From positions 62,001 through 126,000 of the forward strand of contig JBEBFY010000010.1 of NCBI GenBank assembly GCA_040081715.1: 64,000 nt of DNA, given 5' to 3'. How positions within the stretch are numbered: the stretch's first letter is position 1; every line of letters begins with the position of its first letter. Shown here in pieces: positions 34,655-41,473 of this stretch. Source of the DNA: CANKJK01 sp040081715. Lineage in GTDB: Bacteria; Acidobacteriota; Vicinamibacteria; Vicinamibacterales; UBA2999. The translations under genes were made by a program, and so were the position numbers. The notes under the pieces are model-generated. The model was not told the origin of the DNA. It did no database searches and saw only the letters and a program-made list of their open reading frames with translations.

Positions 34655-35335
34655 CTAGACGGCCGCCAGTAGCCCCGGCCGATTGTTCTTTACGCTGTTG
34701 ACGGCCCGCGACACCTCGTGCGCCGCCAGCCACTCCGGCGGACAGGGCCGCACGAGCGGCAAGACTCGCTCGGGCTCCTGGACTTCAGGGTCGAGCCACA
34801 GCTCAAGATCGGAGTCGTCGAGAATGACCGGCATCCTGTCGTGGATGGGCGCCATGAACGTGTTCGCGCGCGTGGTCACGATGCTGAATGAGGGCACCGG
34901 GTCCGCCGCGCCGTCCCCCTGCCAGGTGGACCAGACGCCGGCGACGGACATCATCGCGCCATCGGCCCGGTAGATGGCCATGGGGTGCTTCACCCCCTCC
35001 TCGTCCTTCCGCCACTCGTAGAAGCCCGACAGGGGCACCACGCACCGTCGCTCCCGAAACGCCTTGGCATAGGTCCGTTTCTCGGCGATCTCTTCACCGC
35101 GCGCGTTGATGAGAGAGTATTTCCCGGCGTCCGCCAAGCTCTTGGCCCAGAACGGAATGAGACCCCAGCGGCTCAGCTCCACGTCGCGCACGCCGTCCCG
35201 CACGAGCACGACCGGTGACACCTGCGTTGGGGCGAGATTGTAGTTGGGGACGACGGCGAACGTCAGCGGACGCCGGTTCAGATAGGCCAGGGCCAGTTCT
35301 TCGGCGGTGTAGGTCTCATACGCGCGGCCGCACAT
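34655..35335 (-). CDS. SRAP (HMCES/YedK-type) abasic-site processing protein (cassette 6, reversed)
   Basis: Forms a covalent crosslink to abasic sites in single-stranded DNA through its N-terminal Cys2. The 226-residue protein starts MCGRAYETYTAEELALAYLN and has NYNLAPTQVSPV, INARGEEIAEKRTYAKAF, RRCVVPLSGFYEW and MAPIHDRMPVIL, all SRAP hallmarks. The start at 35335 is fixed by the essential Cys2. It runs against the other cassettes, which is uncommon, and the unit's boundaries are less certain. Confidence 0.92.
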   Translation of the reverse strand: MCGRAYETYTAEELALAYLNRRPLTFAVVPNYNLAPTQVSPVVLVRDGVRDVELSRWGLIPFWAKSLADAGKYSLINARGEEIAEKRTYAKAFRERRCVVPLSGFYEWRKDEEGVKHPMAIYRADGAMMSVAGVWSTWQGDGAADPVPSFSIVTTRANTFMAPIHDRMPVILDDSDLELWLDPEVQEPERVLPLVRPCPPEWLAAHEVSRAVNSVKNNRPGLLAAV

Positions 35336-35498
35336 GGCGCGTAGTCTACAGGCAGCGCCACCGGGTCCCACAGAGAGACCAAGAGCCGACGGACCGTCGG
35401 GCACGGGCGCATACCTGCGAACCGCCGCAGCCATACACACCAGGGCCGGAGCGACCTGAGGGGTATAAGATGCGCCCCGTATGGCACTTGCGTCGTCC

Positions 35499-35566
35499 CC
35501 TGCGGTTGCAGCCCTCGCTGATTGGCTGCGGAGCGCTACGGGCCGCAGGTCCAAAAGTAGTTAGGC
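35499..35566 (+). repeat. Candidate attC-like site after cassette 6
   Basis: CCTGCGG (35499-35505) pairs with CCGCAGG (35543-35549), and GCAGCC pairs with GGCTGC inside. A perfect core GTTAGGC follows at 35560-35566. The left RYYYAAC box matching GTTAGGT was not found, so only the right half is well supported. Confidence 0.5.
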
Positions 35567-35625
35567 GGACAAAGCCACTGGGGCCGTCGCGTCGTCTCAA
35601 CCGTCACGCCAAATTTGGAGGCCCG

Positions 35626-36939
35626 ATGAAACTAGCCACGATTCTCGCGGCGGCGGTCACGACCTGCATCGTTAGTGTCAGCGTATTGGCTCAGGAGATC
35701 TATGGTCCGGGGAACGGCGTAGCGCCGCCGACTCTCGTCAAGACGGTTCAGCCGGACTACACGCCGGAGGCCATGGCGAAGAGGATCCAAGGCGTGGTTA
35801 CGCTCACCACGGTGGTTCAGGCGGACGGAAAGGTCGGTGCGGTGACCGTCAAGGAGTCCCTCGATAGCACTCACGGGCTTGATCAACAGGCTGTAATCGC
35901 CATGAAGCAGTGGGAGTTCAATCCGGGCGTCAAGGACGGGCAACCCGTCGCGGTCCGCATCACTGTAGAGATGAGCTTCTCGCTGAAGGACTCGGGACCA
36001 GTAAAACCGACGGTTGATCCTGCTGATGTCCGTGGGGCGGCCCAGCAAGTCGCCTCCTACTACTTCTTCTCGACGCGTTCGGGGGGATCCCTGCAGATTC
36101 CGAAGTACGTGGTCGAGGCTGGCAAAGGTGGCTTCGCACTCCAATTGACCGCTCGCGTGCCGTTTTCGAACGGCATGCTGTTCAGGGCTGGCGTGGGACC
36201 GCGCGAATATGAAGTCGTCAAGACGAGACGACTGGCGACCCTAGTCAAGGATATGAATGAGACAGGTGCCCGAGGCTTCAGATACATTCCGGACTCGGCC
36301 AAGGCATTCAGCGGGCAGGAGTGGGTCGCGGTAATGGAGAAGCAGCCCGACAGCACGCGATTCGGTTATTCAGCAGTGCAAGGCGACGCTGAAGGCAAGA
36401 GCCTTGTGGCTGCCCGCCAGCGCGGCCTCGCGCTGGTGGCCAATCTCGGCGGCCAGCCGATCCTTGTGTTCGAGGAGGTACTGGGATCGACGCCTACGCC
36501 TGCAGCGGTCCGCGACTACCGCATCGTCAGCACGACAAAGTCGTCGACGCTCGAGAAGGAAATAGCGGACGCTGCGGCCGAGGGATTTCACACGATTGCC
36601 GCCGGCGCCATGAACGTGATCATGGAACGGGAGCCTGGATCCGCATCGCGGGTCGAGTACAAGCTGGTTGCGACCACGAAGGTGGCTACGTCGGAGCGCG
36701 AATTGAATGACTTCGGAGCGCAAGGGTTTCACCTGGTGGCCGCCCCCATGTCAAACACGAATGAAGGCGTGTTTATCCTGGAAAGAGTGCCCGGGACGAC
36801 CGCCAAGTTCGAGCATCGGATTGCCCAACTCGTGCCGGCCACCATCAACAACATCATGAGGGGCGCAGAAGGCGCCGGCTTCCAGATCGTCGTTCTGTTC
36901 AGCGACTTGGCCATTTTCGAGCGAGTTGTTTCTCGATAG
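35626..36939 (+). CDS. Secreted TonB-C-domain protein with about five ~50-residue repeats (cassette 7)
   Basis: A signal peptide (MKLATILAAAVTTCIVSVSV) leads to a TonB C-terminal-like domain (residues ~33-118: VQPDYTPEAMAKRIQGVVTL, KQWEFNPGVKDGQPVAVRIT). Then come about five repeats starting near residues 193, 245, 297, 343 and 395, each like Y-x-L-V-x-T-x-K...E....GF..I.....ILE. There is no cytoplasmic membrane anchor beyond the signal, so it is not a classical energy transducer. ATG 35626 has a GGAGG site. The unit is bounded by GTTAGGC (35560) and GCCTAAC (37073). Confidence 0.75.
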   Translation: MKLATILAAAVTTCIVSVSVLAQEIYGPGNGVAPPTLVKTVQPDYTPEAMAKRIQGVVTLTTVVQADGKVGAVTVKESLDSTHGLDQQAVIAMKQWEFNPGVKDGQPVAVRITVEMSFSLKDSGPVKPTVDPADVRGAAQQVASYYFFSTRSGGSLQIPKYVVEAGKGGFALQLTARVPFSNGMLFRAGVGPREYEVVKTRRLATLVKDMNETGARGFRYIPDSAKAFSGQEWVAVMEKQPDSTRFGYSAVQGDAEGKSLVAARQRGLALVANLGGQPILVFEEVLGSTPTPAAVRDYRIVSTTKSSTLEKEIADAAAEGFHTIAAGAMNVIMEREPGSASRVEYKLVATTKVATSERELNDFGAQGFHLVAAPMSNTNEGVFILERVPGTTAKFEHRIAQLVPATINNIMRGAEGAGFQIVVLFSDLAIFERVVSR

Positions 36940-37072
36940 GCTACCCACCCCCGCCGGCGCACCTCAAGACCGTGGCATCGGTCCCATGGGGAGGAACGGC
37001 GTCGTTGGACGCTTACTCTCCGACGGCGTTACGGCAGTCGCCGTTCCATTGGGAGTGCCGGGTACGGCGGAA

Positions 37073-37147
37073 GCCTAACATGCACTGCACCAGACAGCCG
37101 CGGTGTGGAGGTCGCTCGGCGGCCGCGGGTGAGCGTGGGCGTTGATG
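37073..37147 (+). repeat. attC-like site after cassette 7 (right end of the array)
   Basis: GCCTAAC (37073-37079) is the exact complement of the cassette's left core. CAGCCGCGG pairs with CCGCGGGTG with one mismatch around a loop. The right core GTTGATG (37141-37147) is degenerate. 75 bp. Confidence 0.6.
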
Positions 37148-37613
37148 TGACTTCGGCTTGTCAAGCGGGCACACCGGTACTGAGCGGGGTGTGCAGTCCC
37201 GTGGTGCGAGGAGAGAGAGACCCGGGACGCGGGAGCGGCGGGACCAGTAACACCGACGGGTGATTCTGCTGAGAGATCCGTTGGTTGGAGCACCGCCCAG
37301 ACTGCGGTTCATCGCGGAGCTGCCTCGCCTTAGGCACGGACGTATCGCTGGTGCGGATGTCCATAAAGTTGCCGAGGGTTTCTCGACCTATCCGCGATGC
37401 CGCCCACTTGATGGACCTGATGGCGTCGCCGCTACGCGGGTGGCGGCGGCACCTCCCTCGCGATCGCCCTGATGATGCCGGTTAACTTGCCGCTCCGCGA
37501 CCGCACGTCCACGACGGCACGCGCGTACGCGTTCGTACTGATCAGTACTGTACGTACGCACGCGTACTCAGTACGTACTCCCCTCGTCCCACAAGATCAG
37601 CGAGCCCCTCCAC
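37148..37613. other. Gene-free region between the cassette array and the next genes
   Basis: No frame with recognisable content. It includes the GTAC-rich block described separately. Confidence 0.45.
37525..37578. repeat. GTAC-rich block with a 14-bp palindrome
   Basis: GTAC occurs at 37525, 37535, 37545, 37550, 37554, 37564, 37571 and 37575, several at about 10-bp spacing. GTACTGATCAGTAC (37535-37548) is a perfect palindrome. The helical phasing suggests cooperative protein binding (partition, replication or repression site). It lies about 35 bp beyond the 3' end of a small minus-strand gene. Confidence 0.6.
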
Positions 37614-37826
37614 TCAGGACCGCGACGCCGACGGCCCGCGCAAGGCGGCGGCCCACTCCTGATACGCGGGATCGGCCTGGATCGCCGCGACCTGGTCGGG
37701 CGTGCCGTACAGGACCGCGTCCGCGAGTGCCTGCAGCCGCATGAGCTGGTCCTCCCAGGCCGACGCCCGCTCCGGCGCCACGCGGTCCAGGTCCTCAATC
37801 AGCTCGTCGAGCGGGTCACGCCACAT
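37614..37826 (-). CDS. Small acidic hypothetical protein
   Basis: A 70-residue protein starting MWRDPLDELIEDLDRVAPER, acidic and helical. The ATG lies inside the end of the upstream gene (11-bp overlap), so translation is coupled. No family recognised. Together with its partner it resembles a fragment of a phage packaging or plasmid module. Confidence 0.55.
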   Translation of the reverse strand: MWRDPLDELIEDLDRVAPERASAWEDQLMRLQALADAVLYGTPDQVAAIQADPAYQEWAAALRGPSASRS

Positions 37827-38364
37827 CGAACCCGCCCTCGAACCCGCTGGAGCCGTCCAGCGTCGGCAGGTCCACACTCCGCCGCAACGCCTGGCGCGCC
37901 TTGAGCCGCGCCACGATCCGCCTCGCCGCCTCGGGGGACTCCTCCGAGATCACCTCGAACACGGTCCGCTGGAACTCACGCACCACGCGCAGGTCGATCA
38001 GGGTGCGGCTGATGTCATGCTCCAGGCGCAGTTGGGCGCGGACCTCACCCGAGAGCTTGACCAGCACATCAGCCAGCGCCGCGCGGTCGGCACCAGCCTG
38101 CCGCGCCTGCTGCTCGGCCCACTCGAACTGGGCCAGGATCACCTCCTGGACGCGCTGGAGGCGCCCTGCGGCGGTGATCTTCTGCGCGACCACCTCACCA
38201 GCCTTCTCGAGCGCCACGACGCGCGTGGTGAGCCCCTGGAGGCGCTTGAGGCGCTGATGGATCGCGGGCTCGGACACCGCGAAATGGCGCGCGGCCTCCG
38301 CTTGGGTGTGGCCGGCCGCCAGGTACTGGTGCAGGTCGGCGATGGAGACTTTCGTGTGGGCCAT
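37816..38364 (-). CDS. HTH protein, possibly a phage terminase small-subunit-like protein
   Basis: A 182-residue protein. The N-terminal HTH (ADLHQYLAAGHTQAEAARHF then AVSEPAIHQRLKRL) precedes a long helical region with coiled-coil character. The start at 38364 has an AGGAAAGG site. The arrangement (small HTH protein, small acidic protein, neighbouring ATPase fragment) is reminiscent of prophage left-arm genes, but a large terminase is absent. An island regulator is the alternative. Confidence 0.5.
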   Translation of the reverse strand: MAHTKVSIADLHQYLAAGHTQAEAARHFAVSEPAIHQRLKRLQGLTTRVVALEKAGEVVAQKITAAGRLQRVQEVILAQFEWAEQQARQAGADRAALADVLVKLSGEVRAQLRLEHDISRTLIDLRVVREFQRTVFEVISEESPEAARRIVARLKARQALRRSVDLPTLDGSSGFEGGFDVA

Positions 38365-38435
38365 GGAAACCTTTCCTGAAGGACCCTTAACGGCAGACTG
38401 ACGGTGCCGAGTGGCGAGTGACGAGTGACGGCTGA

Positions 38436-38870
38436 TCGCGGATTCGCACCCATCCTGCGCCAATTCGTGGGCGTTGTCAGCCCCGATCGAGAGGCGTCTC
38501 CGGCACGGGTAAGTCGTCACTCCTCGCGACGCTCGCCAAGTACGTCTACAGGGAGTGGGGCAAGGTGTCGCTGTATTACAACTCCGACGGCGGCGGCTTC
38601 CCCGCGGAGGTCCAGGCGTGCATCGCGGCCGGCATCATGCGCGTCTTTCGGATGCCCACGCGCGACCCGGGCAGCCTCGGGCTGAGCTTCGAGACGTGTC
38701 AGCGTGCCTGCCAGGGCTGGTGGCCGCGCCGGATCAACCCGTCGACCGGCGAGGTCGAGCCGGGCGTGGAGATGGTGCCGCCGGTGACCGAATTGCCGGC
38801 GCTTCTCGCAACTGACACGGGCGGGTCTCGCATTGAATTGTGGTGGGGGAAATGGTGGGGACCCTCAGTC
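38436..38870 (+). pseudogene. Truncated P-loop ATPase near the right end of the island
   Basis: An open frame with no start codon reads RGVSGTGKSSLLATLAKYVY, a clear Walker A, then SLYYNSDGGGFPAEVQACIA and the Trp-rich segment GWWPRRINPSTGEVE. A stop at 38433-38435 precedes it. After about residue 120 the frame runs through the 26-bp subterminal repeat toward attR and loses protein character. It looks like a phage/plasmid ATP-binding protein truncated at both ends. Confidence 0.6.
38841..38866 (+). repeat. 26-bp subterminal repeat, right copy
   Basis: Differs from 13254-13279 at one position. It lies 113 bp inside attR in the same orientation as the left copy. Confidence 0.55.
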
Positions 38871-38979
38871 CCAATTGGTACGATTCAGTGTCATTCGACT
38901 AGAGTGGTAGATCGCCGCAAGTGCCTGATTCTGTTATCTCAGTGCGACGCCATAGCACTCAGTATCAAATCGGTGGGTG

Positions 38980-39027
38980 CGGCTGTTAACCGGAGGGTTG
39001 CTGGTTCGAATCCAGCCCGAGGAGCCA
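38980..39027 (+). repeat. attR: 48-bp tRNA-Asn 3' fragment, right end of the island
   Basis: Exact copy of 13158-13205 (anticodon stem to CCA). The 5' half of a tRNA is missing here, so this is an attachment-site scar and not a second tRNA gene. Confidence 0.93.
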
Positions 39028-39037
39028 TCTCCCGCAC

Positions 39038-39529
39038 ATGCCACAAGTACCCTTCGATCAACTGCCCGACGATGCGCAACTGTGGATCTTTCCAGCAGCG
39101 CGCGCCCTGACCGCGGCCGAACAGGCCCAGCTACTGGCCGAGGTAGACGGGTTCATCGCCCAGTGGCAGGCGCACGGCATGCCGCTCACCGCTGCCCGGG
39201 AGTTGCGATACGAGCGGTTCTTGTTCGTGGCGGTCGACCAGCGCGCGCGTGGAGCGTCGGGCTGTTCGATCGACGCGCTCTTCCGGCAGACGGCGGCGCT
39301 GGAACAGGCGTTCGGCGTCGAGCTGGTCAACAGCATCCCGGTGGTGTTCCGGCAGGGCTCGGCGATCGAGCGGGTTCAACGCGACCGGTTTGCCGAGCTC
39401 GCCGCCCTGGGAACGGTCAGTCTGCAGACGGTGGTCTTCGACAACACGCTGACGCGTGTAGGCGATGTCCGGGCGGGGCGGTGGGAAACGCCGCTGGCCG
39501 ACGCGTGGCACGCACGCGCCTTTTTCTAA
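39038..39529 (+). CDS. Conserved hypothetical protein (DUF often labelled ABC transporter ATPase)
   Basis: A 163-residue protein without P-loop motifs. ALTAAEQAQLLAEVDGFIAQ, then a basic/aromatic stretch (ELRYERFLFVAVDQR), GASGCSIDALFRQ and VFRQGSAIERVQRDRFAEL match a small conserved family found in Bacteroidota and relatives. From memory, that family is often mislabelled as an ABC transporter ATPase. ATG 39038 lies 10 bp beyond attR, so in the empty chromosome it would follow tRNA-Asn directly. Function unknown. Confidence 0.7.
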   Translation: MPQVPFDQLPDDAQLWIFPAARALTAAEQAQLLAEVDGFIAQWQAHGMPLTAARELRYERFLFVAVDQRARGASGCSIDALFRQTAALEQAFGVELVNSIPVVFRQGSAIERVQRDRFAELAALGTVSLQTVVFDNTLTRVGDVRAGRWETPLADAWHARAFF

Positions 39530-39536
39530 AGCGCCT

Positions 39537-39760
39537 TCAACCGGGGGAGAGCCCCGGTATCAGCGACAGCTGAAGCTCCTCGGCGGACACGTTCGCGGGG
39601 AAATACGCGCCGGACACCCGCGACAGATGAAAGCTGGCCCCCTCCAACTGAGCCTGGGACACGTCCACGCCGCGGAGGTCAGTGGAGTGGCAGTACGCCC
39701 CCGCAGATCGGCGCTGCGCAGGTTGACCCCTCGCAGGCCCTCACGGGTTACCGAGGCGCG
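39537..39760 (-). pseudogene. Pentapeptide-repeat protein remnant with a frameshift
   Basis: On the minus strand the frame reads GLRGVNLRSADLRG, then loses one base in a G-run near 39700 and continues in another frame as AYCHSTDLRGVDVSQAQLEG ... SAEELQLSLIPGLSPG and a stop at 39537. The A(D/N)LxG periodicity marks a pentapeptide-repeat beta-helix. No start codon is evident. Confidence 0.6.
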
Positions 39761-39763
39761 GGC

Positions 39764-39792
39764 TGGACAATTACACGGCCACTGTGTAATCT
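39764..39792 (+). promoter_or_regulatory. higBA promoter/operator palindrome
   Basis: ATTACAC (39770-39776) mirrors GTGTAAT (39784-39790) around GGCCACT. TGGACA (39764-39769) and TAATCT (39787-39792) sit 17 bp apart as a weak promoter overlapping the palindrome. HigA-type antitoxins usually autorepress through such sites. The toxin start GTG is only 10 bases beyond, so the leader is minimal. Confidence 0.6.
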
Positions 39793-39802
39793 GCCTTCGG
39801 CC

Positions 39803-40093
39803 GTGATTCAGTCATTCGCCGATGAGACGACGGCTGATCTGTTCAGGGAGCGCAACACCCGGCATGCACGGCGGATTCCGCGTGAGCTGTGGCGCGGCGT
39901 GCAGCGGAAGCTGAAGGCTCTGGACGTCGCGGTTCGGCTCGAGGACTTGCTGATTCCAGCCGGCAACAAGCTGGAGCGGCTCAAGGGCAATCAGTCGGGC
40001 CGCCACAGCATCCGCGTCAACGACCAGTTCCGGGTCACGTTTCGGTGGGAGCAGGCACATGCCTACGAAGTCCGCGTCGAAGACTATCACTAG
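39803..40093 (+). CDS. higB: HigB/RelE-type toxin
   Basis: A 96-residue ribosome-dependent mRNA interferase: SFADETTADLFRERNTRHAR, then KLERLKGNQSGRHSIRVNDQ and FRVTFRWEQAHAYEVRVEDY, the typical HigB core and C-terminal strand. It starts at GTG 39803. The antitoxin gene overlaps its 3' end by 35 bp; toxin-first order is the HigBA pattern. Confidence 0.92.
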   Translation: MIQSFADETTADLFRERNTRHARRIPRELWRGVQRKLKALDVAVRLEDLLIPAGNKLERLKGNQSGRHSIRVNDQFRVTFRWEQAHAYEVRVEDYH

Positions 40094-40364
40094 GGATCCG
40101 CAGTGGCTGGGCCCGGCGATCTCTCCCGGTGAGATGCTGCTCGAGGAGTTTCTGGCCCCGATGAAGCTGGGGCAGGTCGAGGCGGCTCGCCGTCTGGGGA
40201 TTTCACTCAATCGCCTGAATGAAATCGTGATCGGGAAGCGCGGCATCACAGCCGATACGGCCCTCCGACTGGCGGCGTTGTTTAAGATGTCGCCGCAGTT
40301 CTGGATGCGGTTGCAGGCCGACTGGGATCTGCACGAAGCGATGGAACGAAAGCGGGCGTCCTGA
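40059..40364 (+). CDS. higA: HigA-type antitoxin
   Basis: A 101-residue XRE-type protein: PGEMLLEEFLAPMKLGQVEA, ARRLGISLNRLNEIVIGKRG, then FKMSPQFWMRLQADWDLHEA, all standard for HigA (VapI/XRE family). The start at 40059 lies within higB. It neutralises HigB and probably represses the operon through the palindrome at 39770-39790. Confidence 0.92.
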   Translation: MPTKSASKTITRDPQWLGPAISPGEMLLEEFLAPMKLGQVEAARRLGISLNRLNEIVIGKRGITADTALRLAALFKMSPQFWMRLQADWDLHEAMERKRAS

Positions 40365-40738
40365 TCAGCTTTTCCAGCGCTGAATCGGGCGGATTGACCA
40401 TCGCGGTAGCGAACGGTTCTCAAGAACGCAAAGGAATATTAGATTCGCGAGGCTGGGCCGACGAGTCTGTTGCGCAGTGGAACTGCACTCAGGCCCGAGA
40501 GGATGTGTGTCCACGTCTCGACCGAATGGACGACAACCGCAGACTCGAGCGGATAGGCACCCGACCGCATGCTCCACTGGCAGCACAGGAAGTCATTGGC
40601 AGCAGCGACGACCAGGAACGCGGCATAGAAGGCATTGAATTCATCGAGTACGTAGGGTCCCAGTGACAGGGCGCCGCCTCGATCGCCCCGTTGACCGCGT
40701 GTGAGAGCTCGCCTGTCCATTGAAGGGGCATCGAAATG
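40365..40738. other. No confident gene between the two toxin-antitoxin loci
   Basis: A minus-strand frame at 40439-40720 (including LGPYVLDEFNAFYAAFLVVA) has somewhat protein-like composition, but shows no family or ribosome binding site. The overlapping plus-strand frame at 40394-40666 is no better. Possibly decayed sequence. Confidence 0.35.
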
Positions 40739-41188
40739 TCACTCCTCCGACAGCACTCCTTTCAAGAGCGGATGTCGCGACGCCGCGAACGGATTCGCGA
40801 CGGTCACACCATTCCATGTGAACCCATCCTGCAGGTCCTCCGAGAGGAGCAGCCGGCAGTCTCCCTCAGCGGCCGCCGCAAGGATCACCGCGTCCCAGAT
40901 GCTCAGCTTGTGCTGGGCCGAGAGGTCAGCGGCCGTCACCAGGACCGAGTCGGTCGTGTCGATGGTGGCGTAGGCATCGCGCCACGCCAGGATCGCATCG
41001 CGGGCGCGTGTGGCCGGTCGGCGCGCCTTTCCCACGAGTACCCGAAGGAGTTCGCCGAGTACCTGGACCGGGATGCATACGGAGCCTGGTGGGAGTGCCT
41101 GCAGGAGATGGAGGGCCTTGTCTCGCATCAGGGCGCCGTTGGTGCCCTCGGCGTAGGCCAGGATGTTGGTGTCGAGGGCGACCTTCAC
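40739..41188 (-). CDS. vapC: VapC-type PIN-domain toxin
   Basis: A 149-residue Mg-dependent RNase: VALDTNILAYAEG (first acidic residue), the IPVQVLGELLRVL glutamate, HKLSIWDAVILAAAAEGDCR (third acidic cluster) and LLSEDLQDG (fourth). It overlaps the antitoxin stop by four bases. Confidence 0.9.
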   Translation of the reverse strand: MKVALDTNILAYAEGTNGALMRDKALHLLQALPPGSVCIPVQVLGELLRVLVGKARRPATRARDAILAWRDAYATIDTTDSVLVTAADLSAQHKLSIWDAVILAAAAEGDCRLLLSEDLQDGFTWNGVTVANPFAASRHPLLKGVLSEE

Positions 41189-41436
41189 TCAGCGTCCTTG
41201 TACAGGTCATCGCGGCTCCATCGGCCGATGTTGACCGGACGCTCTTTGCCGAGGCGCATGAGCAGCGACGCGCGAACACGGTCCCGGGCCGGGTCGCCTT
41301 CTGACACAGGGACAATCCGCGCGACGGCTTTGCCGTGGCTAGTGACGACCACGCTTCGCCCCTCCTTCACGGACTTGAGCAGCTTCGAGAACCCCCGATT
41401 AGCTTCGGCGGCCGAGACGGACTTGTGTGCGGGCAT
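41185..41436 (-). CDS. vapB: VapB/Phd-YefM-type antitoxin
   Basis: An 83-residue protein: VSAAEANRGFSKLLKSVKEG then RSVVVTSHGKAVARIVPVSE is the Phd/YefM DNA-binding fold. The C-terminal ~30 residues (RPVNIGRWSRDDLYKDAE) would wrap the toxin. It is first in the operon, 7 bp from its autoregulatory site. Confidence 0.9.
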   Translation of the reverse strand: MPAHKSVSAAEANRGFSKLLKSVKEGRSVVVTSHGKAVARIVPVSEGDPARDRVRASLLMRLGKERPVNIGRWSRDDLYKDAE

Positions 41437-41441
41437 GATTG

Positions 41442-41462
41442 ATGTAGTGATTATACCTACAT
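41442..41462 (-). promoter_or_regulatory. vapBC operator with consensus -10
   Basis: ATGTAG (41442-41447) and CTACAT (41457-41462) form a perfect 6-bp inverted repeat. On the minus strand TATAAT (complement of 41450-41455) lies between the arms, so antitoxin binding would cover the -10 box. The transcript would have a leader of under 10 bases. Confidence 0.7.
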
Positions 41463-41473
41463 AGTGGCGCCTG

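Larger units (their letters stand above)
24631..37147 (+). mobile_element. Integron-like gene-cassette array without an integron integrase
   Basis: Seven units are bounded by GTTRRRY-like cores at 24631, 25396, 31198, 32315, 33901, 34582, 35560 and 37141. In units starting at 24632, 31199 and 35561, the 7-bp core (GTTAGGC, GTTGGAC, GTTAGGC) is exactly reverse-complementary to a box just after the ORF (GCCTAAC 25335, GTCCAAC 32262, GCCTAAC 37073), as required when a cassette's attC supplies both. Imperfect hairpins with an extra base follow these boxes. All ORFs but one run rightward. No intI is present in the window. Several other boxes are degenerate. Confidence 0.75.
13158..39027. mobile_element. 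Genomic island integrated at tRNA-Asn (about 25.9 kb)
   Basis: Bounded by an exact 48-bp direct repeat, one copy within tRNA-Asn, with a tyrosine integrase and an excisionase-like gene at the left end. The cargo is accessory: unknown genes, IS481- and IS3-family elements, ArdC-like and serine recombinase genes, and an integron-like cassette array. No conjugation or complete phage structural module is visible, so the island may be mobilised in trans or partly decayed. Removing it would place tRNA-Asn 10 bp upstream of the conserved gene at 39038. Confidence 0.9.

Noticed and set aside
37816..38870. A complete prophage packaging module
   Set aside because: Only a possible small HTH terminase-like protein and a truncated P-loop fragment are present; no portal, capsid, tail or lysis genes are seen.
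38980..39027. Second tRNA-Asn gene at the right end of the island
   Set aside because: Only the 3' half is present; the acceptor 5' strand and D arm are missing, so it is an attachment-site copy.
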